DNA from: Tubulanus polymorphus
Lineage: Eukaryota; Nemertea; Palaeonemertea; Tubulaniformes; Tubulanidae
Reading direction: 5' to 3'
Assembly (NCBI RefSeq): GCF_964204645.1
Contig: NC_134025.1
Location: forward strand, 24,458,001 to 24,522,000
Length of the DNA: 64,000 bases
Below, one piece after another: positions 49,301-62,525 of the stretch (position 1 is its first letter; each line of letters begins with the position of its first letter). The translations under genes and the position numbers were made by a program. Under the pieces are notes generated by a model. It made no database searches. It was given only the letters and a program-made list of their open reading frames with translations, and was not told where the DNA came from.

Positions 49301-51365
49301 AAATTCATATGATCGAACATTCGTAAATCCCCAACAATGCTCCCAAAATCGAATGTCGTCCTAAGACATCATAACTGACGATACGGATGTGAGAAATTAA
49401 TTCCTGCAATGTATCGCAATACAGCAGTTTTCAGAGCTACTGATGAGCAATTAACGCAACAGCTTTCTCATCTTGCTTGAAAGGACACAATATCAGAAGC
49501 ATTCAATGGAAGTAATACTGAAGCTAATCACGCTAATCGTAACATGTTTGCCTAGGCGTGACCGCACATATGTCGCGAAAGAGTGTTCGCAATAGGAATT
49601 ATCAAATGCTTTTAACTCATGGTTGTATCGGTTAATTCACAGCTCATTGTCATATAGAAATTGCCACGATATTGGAATGCAATGCACCGACGCATCAGAT
49701 GATAACAGCAAAATTATTTTTTGTTTTAGTTGTTTGCTTATGGCTAAATTCTATTATCGAAGTCCGGAGAGAACGCGTTCTCTCCGTAAACTTCGAAGAA
49801 CACAAATGTATTCCCACGCAATTTAAAGAGCTAAAGGTGCACGCTTTAGAGCGATTCGACTCACGTGACCACTCGAGTACAAAATAATGATGCGTTTTCA
49901 TTCATCTTCATGAAAGTCATCAACGTCATTGCGATTGACCATTATCAAAATCCTCATCGTAAATATCACCGATGAAAGCGAATATATGAACACCAACTGA
50001 ACGGAACCGAAGCGATGTTCATTAATGTTGCATAATTTCGGGTAATTTGTGGCGTATAAAGACGTGCAAATTATCCGACAAAATGTGGTAACACGGACAA
50101 AGGAATTTGCGTCTACCTTTTCGTGCGTTCGGGTGCTCATGGAGGAACAATAAGGAGTTACATCAACTTTAACAACAAGCAGCTGTATGTAAATTTACGG
50201 GCACGTGTCACGCTTTCTGGACGCCATCTCATTATGTCGAGCATTTAGAATTTGGATCAGACTGCCGCTGAGCGTAGGCCACAAAGCCTGATAGTTGACT
50301 CTTAAACGTGTTTTTAGTGTCCATGGCCTGATTGATCACAATTTTCTTTTTGATTGTAATGACTAGAAGTGATTAGAATTTTATAACCGAGAAAAAAACA
50401 TTTCTGGATTAATGAGTGAGGTAGGTGAAACCGGTTTGAAAGGTTTCACTTTCACGATCGATGCCTTAGTTAATCCTTGCATTATGATTCTTGGTTACTC
50501 CAACCATTGAAACTTTTGAACAAAATCGGTTAAGAGTCCAACTAACTCTTAACTCCAACTAAAATATATAGGTTCACCTCGCATGACGCTGTTGCAGATG
50601 TAAGAAAGGCCACGGACTTAAAAAAATGTTTTGAGTGCATGGTTGGACCAGAGTTTGGATCAGGGATCATTCAATCAGACATCCAACTCCCTGGCTGGAA
50701 TCCATTTCACACGCGCCTACGTGCGTGAGGTAGATGTATGCGGTATTGTCTCGTGAGTCAGAGCAGGTGTAAATGCGACGAAGGTATTTGTCTTTTGTTT
50801 GGGGCGCGAGTATGACCGTGAGTTCGCGCGTGCAAATATCATCATTCACCATTAAACGTTTTGAGCAAATTGTTACGCTGTAAATTGCCGGTTAATCCTT
50901 CCCTAGGATGGTCAACTTCCTTTGACTTTAGTTTAGCTTAAGTTGGCTATTTCGATTTGTCCTTATGTATGAACGTTGTATGAAAAACAATGTAGTATTT
51001 TAAAATACTTCGAACTACATAAATCTGCGGTGGTGGTTGTATTCAGAGCGCCGTTTCGTATTCATTTTGAAAAAAATTTATACAATTGCTTTCCGATCCT
51101 TCTTCATTTTCATACAAGCTCCATATCAACAGTTGCGTGTATTTAGCCACCATCTGCGCGCGCGCGCAGTATATTTGACAACTTGAGATGAGAATAGCTG
51201 AAGAATCGTTGGGAATAGCCAGTCGCGTGTCACGCGGTAGGAGGAGTTTCTGTGCACCGGCAGACGTGCCGTGCTCGTGAATTGTCGCGAATTGCGGCAT
51301 GCGATGAAAACAAGACAATAGCTTCATTTGTCATCAATGAGACGCGCGTTGCCATTGGTTCAGAC
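46336..51365. other. Non-coding stretch, INSM upstream region
   Basis: No gene is recognised. E-box words CAGCTG occur near 46866 and 50181. A short GC-rich direct repeat (GCACTGGGC) lies at 48233-48260. The rest is unassigned. Confidence 0.45.
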
Positions 51366-51366
51366 G

Positions 51367-51376
51367 AGCAGCTGCT
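51367..51376. promoter_or_regulatory. Palindromic E-box upstream of the INSM gene
   Basis: The 10-bp palindrome AGCAGCTGCT contains GCAGCTGC, the preferred E-box of Ascl1-type proneural bHLH factors. It lies about 340 bp before the start codon. INSM1 is a known target of proneural bHLH factors in vertebrates; use here is inferred. Confidence 0.45.
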
Positions 51377-51712
51377 AATAGCCAGAAGCCGATATTAATA
51401 TTCCGTCATGTCACATTCGTGCACACGCAGTTTCACTACGAGCATTCACTTTTGAATGCTTTTACGGCTGCGAGTAGCTTCCAATACTGATTTCGCGCGC
51501 TGAAACTTAATCGCACTTTAAGTTTGAATACGTTTGTTTTCGAAAGAGACAATGACATTGCATGGATAGAGATGTGTTAACGACTTAGCGTTTTAAGGGT
51601 CCATTTGCAGACAAAGAAAAACAAACGCTAAGGTGAGGACAGAGAGTGAGTCATCTTATTACGTGCATTGCTGGAAAACACTGGTAAGAAGCAACTGTTC
51701 AGACGTCTCAAA

Positions 51713-53089
51713 ATGCCGCGATCTTTGATGGTCAAGCGACAAAATAACATTGTTGCCGTGTCACACCGACCTAAGTACAATTCAGACGACGAGAGAAGCA
51801 ACGACAGTGGATCCGATGTCGATATTAATTTGAATACGAACTTTGGCTCACCGGATTCGGGTTATTCTGGTCAGGCGAGAAGTCCGATTTCGTTTGCTCA
51901 CAAAGATATCGAATGTGGTAACTACAACGACCGGGATTCCGTGTGCTCGACGCCGAGTTCGACCGTTTCTAATTTGAACGTCGCGCCACATTTGCCTATT
52001 TTTCAATCGCCGCTGTATTTCCCTGCATTTGACCGTCTCAGTATTTCTTCACCTTACGGCATTTCTCTACACGAACAGAAAGCGAACTTATCGCCATCGA
52101 GTCCGAGCAAAAAACGTTGTATCGATGCCGAGAAGTCGACGAAGTCACCGAGGAAACCGAAAGCGGCTAGAAAACTCAACTTCGACGAGAACAAATCGTC
52201 GCCGGTTTCTGGGACAATAATCAAAGACTTTGTCGATGAAGTCGATGGCATACGCCACGTGAGCGGGGATATCGACAGCAGTTTGAACTTCGTCGAAGTG
52301 ACACCCGAAGCAAAAGCGGAACTCGAAAAAATTGAAAACAAAATCGGAGATTATATTTGTCAGCTGTGTAAAGAACGTTATGAAGATGCCTTCCAGTTAG
52401 CCCAGCATCGCTGTTCGCGAATTGTTCACGTAGAATATCGTTGTCCAGAATGCGACAAAGTTTTCAACTGTCCAGCGAACTTGGCTTCACATCGTCGCTG
52501 GCACAAACCGCGTCCGAATCAGGCCTCCAAAAACACTGCCACTCCATCGGCGCCATCGCCGCCTTCACGAATCATATCACTCAACCCGAATTTAGGACTT
52601 TCGGTCGGAGGTACTGGTACTATGGTACCGGTGGAGAGCGACCTGGAGTCGGATGGGTCAATTTCACCTGGATCTCATGCAACGACTGAAGAAGGCCTCT
52701 TCGATTGTCAGATGTGCGGGAAAAAATTCAGACGACAGGCGTACCTTAGAAAGCACATGGCTTCTCATCTACAAGAAGACCGTCCATACCCTTGCCAACT
52801 CTGCGGCAAGATATTCCGTTCTGAAGGAAGCCGATCCAAGCACATGCTTCAACATTCCACTTCATCAAACATCAGGGACTTTACGTGTACAATTTGCGGC
52901 CAAGGGCTGCCAAACAAAGGTTCCTTGGAGAAACACGTTCGCATGCACTCAAATGAGGTATTCCCATGTAAGTATTGTTCTAGTACATTTTACAGTTCGC
53001 CAGGTTTAACTAGGCATATTAATAAGTGTCATCCTTCAGAAAACAGACAAGTTATTCTTTTACAAATGCCTGTAAATCGTCCATGCTGA
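51713..53089 (+). CDS. INSM1: INSM/nerfin-type SNAG zinc-finger transcription repressor
   Basis: Intronless, 458 residues. The family drives terminal division and differentiation of neuroendocrine and neural precursors as a nuclear repressor. The N-terminal MPRSLMVKR is a SNAG motif (recruits LSD1/CoREST), which must be at the very N-terminus. This fixes the ATG at 51713; the frame stays open further upstream but has no ATG there. A low-complexity Ser/Pro/Lys region follows. The fingers are: C2HC finger 216-234 (CQLCKERYEDAFQLAQHRC), then C2H2 at 244-264 (CPECDKVFNC...HRRWH), 332-352 (CQMCGKKFRRQAYLRKH), 361-381, 392-412 and 419-440. The end, CKYCSSTFYSSPGLTRHINK followed by CHPSENRQVILLQ, is the diagnostic INSM C-terminus. 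The finger at 361-381 is extra compared with vertebrate INSM1. One paralogue symbol (INSM1 or INSM2) cannot be decided. Confidence 0.93.
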   Translation: MPRSLMVKRQNNIVAVSHRPKYNSDDERSNDSGSDVDINLNTNFGSPDSGYSGQARSPISFAHKDIECGNYNDRDSVCSTPSSTVSNLNVAPHLPIFQSPLYFPAFDRLSISSPYGISLHEQKANLSPSSPSKKRCIDAEKSTKSPRKPKAARKLNFDENKSSPVSGTIIKDFVDEVDGIRHVSGDIDSSLNFVEVTPEAKAELEKIENKIGDYICQLCKERYEDAFQLAQHRCSRIVHVEYRCPECDKVFNCPANLASHRRWHKPRPNQASKNTATPSAPSPPSRIISLNPNLGLSVGGTGTMVPVESDLESDGSISPGSHATTEEGLFDCQMCGKKFRRQAYLRKHMASHLQEDRPYPCQLCGKIFRSEGSRSKHMLQHSTSSNIRDFTCTICGQGLPNKGSLEKHVRMHSNEVFPCKYCSSTFYSSPGLTRHINKCHPSENRQVILLQMPVNRPC

Positions 53090-56000
53090 GCGAAATTGGT
53101 GACGATCTTACCCTTATAGATTAATTAGATGATGATTAAACGTGAGATATGGGTTTGTTTGCTCGTTTCCAATGTTCATCGGTGACTGTCACGGGTGAAA
53201 TCAGTTGGCCAAAAATGTACTTCGCGTATTGAAATGCAATTGTTTTTACGAATTGACACTTGCACGCGAATGTGCAGCCGTGATGACTCATGCGCATTGT
53301 GATGATCTTGAGCGCACGCGTCTGGTCCCCAAACAAAGCCGAGGATCCCAACGATCTGGGTCAATCGCGGATGAGTAATGCCATCACTGCCGAGACGCGA
53401 GTAATGGTATTTTACACCGGCGTGACAATGGATTTCAATCCCGTGAGACCCGAGAACAAAGGAATTGATGAACATTTCGCTCATTGAGAAAGACTTGCAG
53501 CAGCAAATTCCAATGTTGTTTCCGCCGATTTCCGCGGGCAATTTTACTTCGCACCAATGAAAATGCGTTCGGGGGAAATTACACGATCATCGACCAATCT
53601 GAGATAATCTCGTTAAGAATTTGGTTCAAACAAATTTCGCTATGCGTCTAGACAACGATTTTTCGCTCTTTCTTTTCTTGATTGAAATCGGCTAAAGAGG
53701 CAAAGAAGCTTTTAAAAAGTTACCTTCTATATACGTTATCATTACAGTAAAAAATCAACATTCTAAAGATTGACCTTCCGTCCGAATGCAATTTTCTCAT
53801 AAACAATGAGTAATTAGTGTTTGGTGAATTATCGCGTTAAGAGTAATCAAGATCTTATAATGCTTTAAAGGAAGCAATCAAACAATATTGTTTTTATGAA
53901 ATGCCATAACACTCTTCATCTAATTAATGAGATATCTTATATTTTCAAAATAATCTATACCAATGATATATATTTCGAGTTTATATATATATACTTTCTT
54001 TCCATACAAAATGTTTAGCATAGAACTGCGAGTTGTCAGTGCCTTCTTTGGCTAAAGATCCAAAACGATGTATATATACAGATATATATTTATACACAGT
54101 CATGTTACTTAGGCTAGTCATATAGTATCATCTTTGCTTCTGACGAAAATATTGAGCGTGTAATGTTTTTGCGTTCGAAATAACATGGCTTGGTTCTTAT
54201 TAAACCGAGAAAACGCTAATTTGTTTTAAAAAAGCTACGTTTCACTAGCCCGAATAATGGAACTAAATGCCTCGCCTTCATCATGATTAAAAAGCTCAAG
54301 TACTAAACGTGCAATCTAAAAATCTATTTTACAGATCATATCTTATACAACGGATTATTTGACTTATTTGATTTCCTAAATTTATTTTTATCCATATCTA
54401 TATTTTTACGAAATGCTTTTGTCCTTCTTGCAAGTGTATTCGTGTCCAGTTATTCAATCAGTTTCCTAAGAAATACGCTTAGACATATTACACAACGCCA
54501 TGAGATAATTAAATGAACTGTAATTATACTGTTGTACATACACGTGCCATCTTTCCTGGTTGAAGAAAATACGATGTTTACAAACTGAATCTGCTGTTCT
54601 GCTATCAAAACATTCCTGTTTCTAACTGAAAATCCGTCTGCTATATATGTATAAATACATTCGACTTTCTATATTTTCTATGTTTCGTATACCTAATTAA
54701 TAATCAAATGTGAATTTAATATGTCTAACGATACAACTATGTGCAGGCTGAACTATTCCTATTTTGGATGTTTGTATTTGTTTGTCATGAAATGTAATGA
54801 AATGACAATGATGACCTCACTTTCTAATTGCCTGCTTTGCTCGATGGTGGGGTGGTGCTGCTTTCACGATGTTGACCATAAAATAAGTGAATAATTTTAT
54901 TTCATATTACGCTGATGTGCCTACGATCAAAAACTATTTTTGTTGCAATTCTGGCTACTACCTCAAGTGTTCAATACTGCCAATAAGAGCTTAAAACGAG
55001 AGTAGCTATAATTTCTATTCTTCCTAGGGCAATCGATACAAACCCCACTCATCCATCGAGCGATCATACAGAAAGTGAAAATACGTCGAATGTTGTTGTT
55101 ACGTTATTACTGCCTGTCTCTTGCTCAATATGATATTTGCTTGCGTGTCCACCTTAGAAAATTGTTGTTACGCAATACTTTGATTTTTTGATTCATCACT
55201 CGCTGCCTGGTGATGACTTGAGTAAAATAAAACAATGCCTTTGATAAGTACCGCGTAGGGTATAGATGACACCCCTGTTTCGCCCCTGTTATTTGAAGGG
55301 ATTATCAGTAATTCCAACGATATATTTCATACAGAGAATATCCCCTAAAAGAGTACGAACTTGTGTACTTGTGGTGTAATCAATGTAGCATCTTTTGATT
55401 GTTTTTAATGTATTGCGTAGTGTGATTGATGCTAGTAATTGTCGATATTTGATCGTATTTCATTAATAACATTAAATTGAAAATTGGCACAGAAACGAGT
55501 GTAACCCGAAGAATTGATAGGATTTTCACATATAAATGTTATAATAGTACCATCATGCCAAGACGTATGTAACAAATTACTAGTTAAGTTGGAAATTGAA
55601 CTTCACAACGTTCCTCGGAAATAGATTCTGTAAATCGCCTAGAAAACGAATGTATAATTTTCTTCAATACAGACAAATAATTTTTTGATGATTATGTAGG
55701 CTTGGTTATGTAAAACTATTTATGAGCCATCAACGTACACAAACATTCCTGATGTACTAGATCTATATATATATATATATTTCTGTAAAGATGCTGATAA
55801 AAATGTGTTGAAATATGATATTACTTTATTTGACGAATAAACGACGAATACATAAAAAGCATCTTACGAATTTCTTTGTTTAGTTTTGTAAGCGTGTGAT
55901 AGCTTTTCTTTGTTGCTACGGTGTCGTCTGGTTGGTCAGCTGCTGTCTGAGGAACTGTCTCTTTATTGTCAATATGATTACTCCAAGGATACGCGTAACC

Positions 56001-58376
56001 GTGCACTTTTTTCAAAATACTTATCGACGAAGCAGTTGATACAAGGGACTAGATATGAAATACTGGAATAGAAATGATATATTAGATATCATTCCAACGA
56101 ATGTTTCTCTGCTGCCGCCCTCAGACTATCTCGTGTGTCGCTTACAATTTGATCAAATCACAGTCATATCACGGAATACGTGATCGAAGTAATGCGGTAT
56201 AACTGATGTGTTGTAATCATACGAAAAAAATGGAGCGTTTTTCATATTTCCATGATAATTTCCAACCGATTTACTGAATATGATGAAGGTGTTCGCCTCC
56301 AATCCGTCACAACAAACCATAACTCTTGATATATCCATCTCAAACCAAAATTTGTCAAATTCATCGAAATCAATAAAGCACTGGAGCACAATTTACAATG
56401 TTATAGCCCCGAGGGCCAAAAGAATCATTATGATATGATATGTCAGTCATTGTCCAAGGTTTAGTTTATTTCTGAAATAAATATTTAGACCATTTATCTC
56501 TTTGTTTTATGTTATGGACCATATAAGTTTGTGTTTTTGCTTGGTTTGTTAAACTATGGGACAACCGTAAACATGCACACCACGCGCATTACAAAGCAGT
56601 TTCTTGCAGGACTACGGCATCTGTCCCCGCGGTGGTTGTCGAAAATTAATAGCATTCGTCATGAATATTTGGTATACGGTTATTCTTGGGGCCTCGTGTT
56701 CTTTTGTTCCGTGCAGCTCGAGATGCGGACTTTGTGCGCGCACGTGCCACACGTTGACAATGGACGCGCACGCACCCATAACGAGCCGATGCATGGCATC
56801 GCGTGCCTACGCTATTGTGTCGGATTCTTCAATAGACGAATTGACTTTTTTGCTTTGCATATGAAAAGAGACGATCATTTGCCGAGAGCAAAGGAATTAT
56901 CAAACTTCATATAGCCGCATACAGGCATCTCTTTGTCTAGTCCAAGGGTTCATAATGAATTCAGATGCATGTTCGCGGAGATCGCCATTTCTAAATGAAT
57001 TTGATGGCGACTTTAATTTTGTAAGATAAAAAAGGGCTTTATTCGGACTTTAAGTGGTCATTTTCAACGTCGCATTAAAAAGACATTACGCAATTTTCGT
57101 GCAGATGAATATAGAACGTATTCCGTATTATTCATGTCTACATCAATGCGCTAAAATATAGCTAAATGAATACACGATCTATATTATGAAGTATACTAGA
57201 AATACTTCTCGCGTTGCACCTGCTTGTTCTAAGAACATGATGAGAATGCTACCCATATCCTTTGTCGCTGCAAATGATGCAAATAGTTCCGCACTTGGAA
57301 CTCGAGTACCATCCGAAATAGCAGGTGTTCGGGCATTTTCAACGTGTAAATAATTTTTCTATAGAACAATTCAAACAAACGTACTGTTCTAAATTTTTTC
57401 ATTCTTCATCTAGATCGACCTGTCATTTGGCATTCCCACCAAAACAATGCGCGCAATGGACGATTCTTTACTACGGCGGCCAGAACAAATTCGCCATTTT
57501 CCTAGTTCTGGCGTTTGGCGTTCTTATCAGCAACTTAGCATTTATAGCCCAAATTAGTCATAAAAGTAAAGGCCAATATCCTCTTACTTAAACTTAAAAA
57601 AAGATAACGGTACCACATCCGTGATATGAAGTATCACGAAATACTGTAGTACCTCATGCTAGAGGTCGGTGTTGTGGTGGCAGCTGGTCGGACGGGTTAA
57701 ACGAGACCCACCGCTGGATGCTACGGTTTCAAGAGTCACATTTCATCGGGTGTATATGGATTATGACGAAAATAAAACTGTATTTCACGACGAACAGACA
57801 GTCATTTCAATGAAGCCAGCAGTGGAATTGGTGAAACAGTATACACTTTCATCAGAGCTAATCAATGCAATGGTCTCAAATTCGTTTTTTCAAATAGCAA
57901 CACGTGTCGCGTATAATATTAATGTTTTATAAACTATTCGAATTTTTATAACTATGGATTCTAATACGAGATACATATAACAAACTGGTTTGGAATGTTA
58001 GTGGGATGTTGTCGTTTTTCGTTGTTCTTTTCGTTTTCATTAGTTAAACGATTGAAGACAGAAGAGGTCTCCATCACCAGAAATAAGGCGTTAATAGCGC
58101 AGACGTCGGTGTTCGATTTGACGCTGAATGGTACCCGCGATCAATTTCAATTCAATTGTACATTTATTCGGATATATTACACACAGTGCATTCGATTACA
58201 GCGGTCTTTTGACAATGACTTTGTTATCAAAGCCATGAATATATCTTATAAAACGTCTTATTGTGATAGAAAAATTGCTTCATAAATCTCTTTGCAAATT
58301 TTATGAATGATAATTTGATAGATTTCTACAACTCATTTTTTTTCGTTTACGAAGGGATATTAGGATGGAGTGTAAT
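53090..58376. other. INSM 3' UTR and downstream non-coding DNA
   Basis: The sequence after the stop is AT-rich and without exons. AATAAA at 55836-55841 is one possible poly(A) signal, which would imply a 3' UTR of about 2.7 kb; nearer variants may be used. Open frames at 56531-56914 and 57325-57591 have no recognisable similarity and are not called. Confidence 0.45.
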
Positions 58377-58426
58377 AAGATATGTATATATATGTATATA
58401 TATATATACATATATATACATATCTT
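58377..58426. repeat. Perfect 50-bp AT palindrome
   Basis: AAGATATGTATATATATGTA and its continuation are exactly mirrored to CATATCTT at 58426, with no loop and no mismatch. Confidence 0.9.
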
Positions 58427-61400
58427 GATGTTGGTCGACTAAGCAACGTGATATTGAGGACACGCAGAATACTCGTTCACAATAAACTTTCTTATGGGAC
58501 CGTAATGTTCTCATCAGCTGTTGCCTTGAGAATCACGGACATATTAAATGCAACACATCACGGAAGCCTAGCATTCTGTTGAGGAATTTATTGCAAATTT
58601 ACTGTACTAGTGAGAGTAGTTGACATTAAAACTATGCGTAACAGCTGTCTTTAGCGTGCAAAGATTCCTGATGTTACTTCCTGATAGCAAAAATGAAAAA
58701 TGCATAAAGAGGCGCCAAGCACGAATAGGCATTTATGTTCATCTATTGTATTTTAGTTACTAATCTGCTTTAGTTCGTCGGATTAAGCACAAATCGTCCG
58801 CAAGGCAATGATATTTGGGAGCTGGAAAAGTAAAATAGCTGGAATATGGCTTTCGCTAAAGAATTTAAGAATGCCAACACGAATCTTTGTACATCCACTC
58901 GAAGCAGAATTTATATTCATATGTCTCATGGTGTGAAATCTGGTCTCTCATAGGCGATGGGCCTAAAACTGGACGGTGAAAATATTCTTTGAAACCTAAT
59001 TGGTCGTCAGATGGCGGCATTGTTTCTACGCATCATCGCGTGACAGTAATGAAATCATGCCCGATGATCGCATGGATTATTGTCAGGGACTGAATCGTGA
59101 TCGATACGGGCATCGTTTTGCGCGCACTGCAGAGGCTCCACGTTCAACAGATCGTGAATCGGAGTATTTTAATTTCTGATTACTCCAAGAACAGATCTCT
59201 TCCAGCAATCCATACTAACGTTTGGTTAAGGAGAGTCCATGGTTACAGTACAATTAATCATAACAAATAATTCATAGCATAAGGAGAAACCGATTTGTAA
59301 TCAATTCAACGAAAACCTATCAACCAACGCCGACGCGATCGGTTAAGATTTCACACCTTTCTCCGAGATTTCAAGACGACTGTTTTTTTCCTTCATTCTT
59401 TGTATCAAAAATCATCACGAATTGTAAGAGAACCTTTTTTTTAATTAATAACGCCTACGCGAGTTGTATAGTGAGTTATGACCATGGCGATAGGATTTAT
59501 GACAAATATTTAGTGAAAAACCCAGTTGCTCAATGGAATTCATCTTTAAGGTTATGTCTTCCACTGATCAAAAGTTTAAAAGAAATGCTTTGTCGCCAGG
59601 CGTAAATGGGAGATTATAAGGTTGCAAATAAGTATAGAATATGAGGCTTCTATTGTGGAGATGAGAATAATCTGGATTGTCAGCCGCATTTCACTGCGGA
59701 ATGATTATTATAGAACATTTGATGGTAAGTTTGGCATCCGCCAAAACAATTAATATTCCTGGCGGACACAACTTCGCCGCGGGCTTGGCCTTTCGTCTAA
59801 TCTGCAACCTGGCGCAGAAAAAAAGAGATTTACGAAACAGATTAGATGTTTGACAATAATTACGCGAGGAATAAATGCACAATACAGGTGAAGCCAATAC
59901 CGTAGATCATAAATATCGTGCATGCCTTTGATCTCATAGTGATGTTTTACGTTCGTTCTCATCAACGAGGCTTTGCGAAAAGGCTCGCGCGGATTTACAT
60001 TTGATGAAGAAACAAAAAGAAGTCTTTGTAGACATTCTGTCGCATAACTGGGGGCTTAAGCCGGCTGAAGTATTAACCAAATCCCATGGAAAAGCAACAG
60101 AATCATTCTACGCCACATCAGAGCATGAATTCCCAAGTATTTTAATTCCTATTGATCGAAGAAAAAGATCACAATTGCTCGGAATATAGTAGAAAGATAA
60201 AAGCGTTTGAGACGTATACTCGGGGCCAAGCAAGTCACTTACACGCTAGCGGCAAAACAGGTTGAAAGATGTGCGAAACGTGTTTACAGGGCAAGATTAT
60301 GAATACAAAAACGAAACGAGTTTGTGCTCTTATCCCGGAGTCATAACGCATTCGTGGCAAGTTCATTTCGAGATTTTTCATTTCCTTAAACAAAGGAATC
60401 CTGAATATTATGATTTATCATGTATCTATGTATGACGTTATTCCCCTGAATGATAGCATTACAATAGATTTTTAATCATCGTAGCCTCGAAGAGAATTAA
60501 TAATTCTTCTCGAAAGCTAAGTCATTATCGCAATTTTCCAGCTTGGTAAAACGGTATCTTGTCTCAATCGTGTCGGCGCCGTACTGTCGCCCTCTTTGTC
60601 TTCCACTTACTCATGTAACCATTGTTCTGTCATTTTCATGCCGAAAGACGCGTGAGTCAAAAAAGTCAATTTGTTTTCGTTACGGAAATACTACCAAGAA
60701 TCGCCACTTCGCGTCTGTCGCTTCTCGCGCTGGGGTCTTCAGTAATTGTTTCATAACCAGACGGTGACGCGAGCGCTCTGCCGGTGTCAACGTGCAGAGT
60801 AATAATGATCGTCTGACTGATCCGATTTTCACGGTATGGACACGATGTGAAATATCAAGAAGCCTAGAAAAAAGCTTAATATTCTATATTAGTCGAATAA
60901 ACAACGATCTTTCATTAACATCAGTCAAGCAAAAGTACTAAAACATATTCGTTACTCGTTTGGGAGGTACATACGGGATTTACAGTGCATTCTCACCCTT
61001 AAACCATCGACTTCGTTGTAGAGTCGATGATTGGACGAATGATCGAGTGAATGGTCTAACACCAGTTTCAAAGCTTGTTATTTTTCAAATAAGGGTGAGA
61101 AAATAAAAAGTTCCTTTTTATCTTATTATGTGGGCTCTATAAAAAAAGTATGATCAGCCCGAATGTCACGAGATCGGTTGTCTCTTTCGACCAGCGCATG
61201 CAAAAACTGTAGAGGTTGTTTTGTGACTAATTTGAGATGGTCGCGAGAGCTGAGAAAAAGGAGGAGGATTCCTGCACGTGTTGACTCATTGCCACTCTCT
61301 ATTCATATGCAAATTCTGGACAACCCGAGAAGTTCGTTTGTCATTATTTTAAACGTCATAATTCCATACAAGACACAGTGAACGGATGCTGCAGATGAAG

Positions 61401-62384
61401 ATATTAAGTACGGTAAGCGCACAATCCAAATCCTTTCGCCGCAAATACGCATTTTGGAAAGTTAAATGTGTTTTAGAAATACCCGATGCGTCTGTACCGT
61501 TTTACATAAAAATATCCTGTTAATCGGTTTACGCAAGCGTCAATTTATGGTAAATAAATTCTTCTTGGCGCCTAGAATGTTGGCATTTAATCGCTTTTGC
61601 GCATTGAAATCTTAATTAAATGCCAGGCTGCTCCTTTAAAACGTGACAGGTATTTGATTGTTGTTACGATCTTTAAAAAACTATAATCTTTGCGCATCGC
61701 ACCTCATTAACCAAGAACCATAAAAATGCAAATTCGTTTAAACGTACAGGCGATAAACAAAACCCGCACAAAACGAATTCATTATAAATTTCTGACGATG
61801 AATGAGTTTCTTATTTTTAAAACTTCACCGACAGGTGGCGCTTAGCAATATATAAATTCTTCAGACAAACAGAAAGGCGTTCTTAAAAAAAAGCGGAAAA
61901 GTATGCCGCATGTTAAACTTCCGTTGAAACGGGCAACGAGAAACGGCCGCGGTGGGAAACCCTGCTAAAAAGCGGCACATTATCTCGTAACGAAAATACG
62001 GCCCGCTGACAACCTCAAAGACGGCGTGCTCGGCTCCGGATAATAAAACTCTCAGGTTTCACGCCGCAGAAAATGCCATTAAATATTGCTGAAAAGAGCA
62101 AACAGCAGAAAGAAATCACAAATTATTAAGAAAATGCCTCTGGTGCCACCGAAGTCACATTACGGTAGAGGAGTCGACTTCACTTCTTAAAAGGGAGACC
62201 CGCTGTTCCATATCCGCAAAACAAGAACAAAACAACGTCGACATTGATTATCGAACACGACCAATCTACGCGATACCGGCAGCGAAGCGAATACGACAAT
62301 TTTCACATCCAAAATATCGCATTTCTTCAACATCATATTCCGCTGACTGTTTATCGTGATCTGAACAATCTGATTTAAACGGCA
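58427..62384. other. Non-coding, no gene seen
   Basis: No exon is recognised on either strand. The stretch around 61900-62110 is less AT-rich than its surroundings and has no repeat structure. It could be regulatory, but nothing in the sequence proves it. Confidence 0.4.
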
Positions 62385-62525
62385 GGGCCCAGTTGCACAG
62401 TCGTGACTTAAGTCTAAAGGTGGTCTTAAATCTTAAGACTGGTCTTAAGTTGTTAGATTGGCTATAGAACTAAGTTGGTCTTAGACTGGTCTTAAGTCTA
62501 AGCCACGACTATGCAACTGCCCCCT
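62385..62525. mobile_element. Short MITE, GGGCCCAGTTGCACAG ends
   Basis: The left end GGGCCCAGTTGCACAGTCGT is mirrored at the right end by ACGACTATGCAACTGCCCCC. The interior is built from CTTAAGACTGGTCTTAAG words in both orientations, so the 141 bp fold on themselves. It is the same family as the element at 29951-30265. Confidence 0.8.

Noticed and set aside
51668-51712. N-terminal extension of the INSM reading frame
   Set aside because: The upstream codon is TTG, not ATG, and an extension would bury the SNAG motif, which works only at the extreme N-terminus.
56531-57932. Several open frames of 80-127 codons downstream of INSM
   Set aside because: No family similarity, no paired splice sites and ordinary composition; probably chance.
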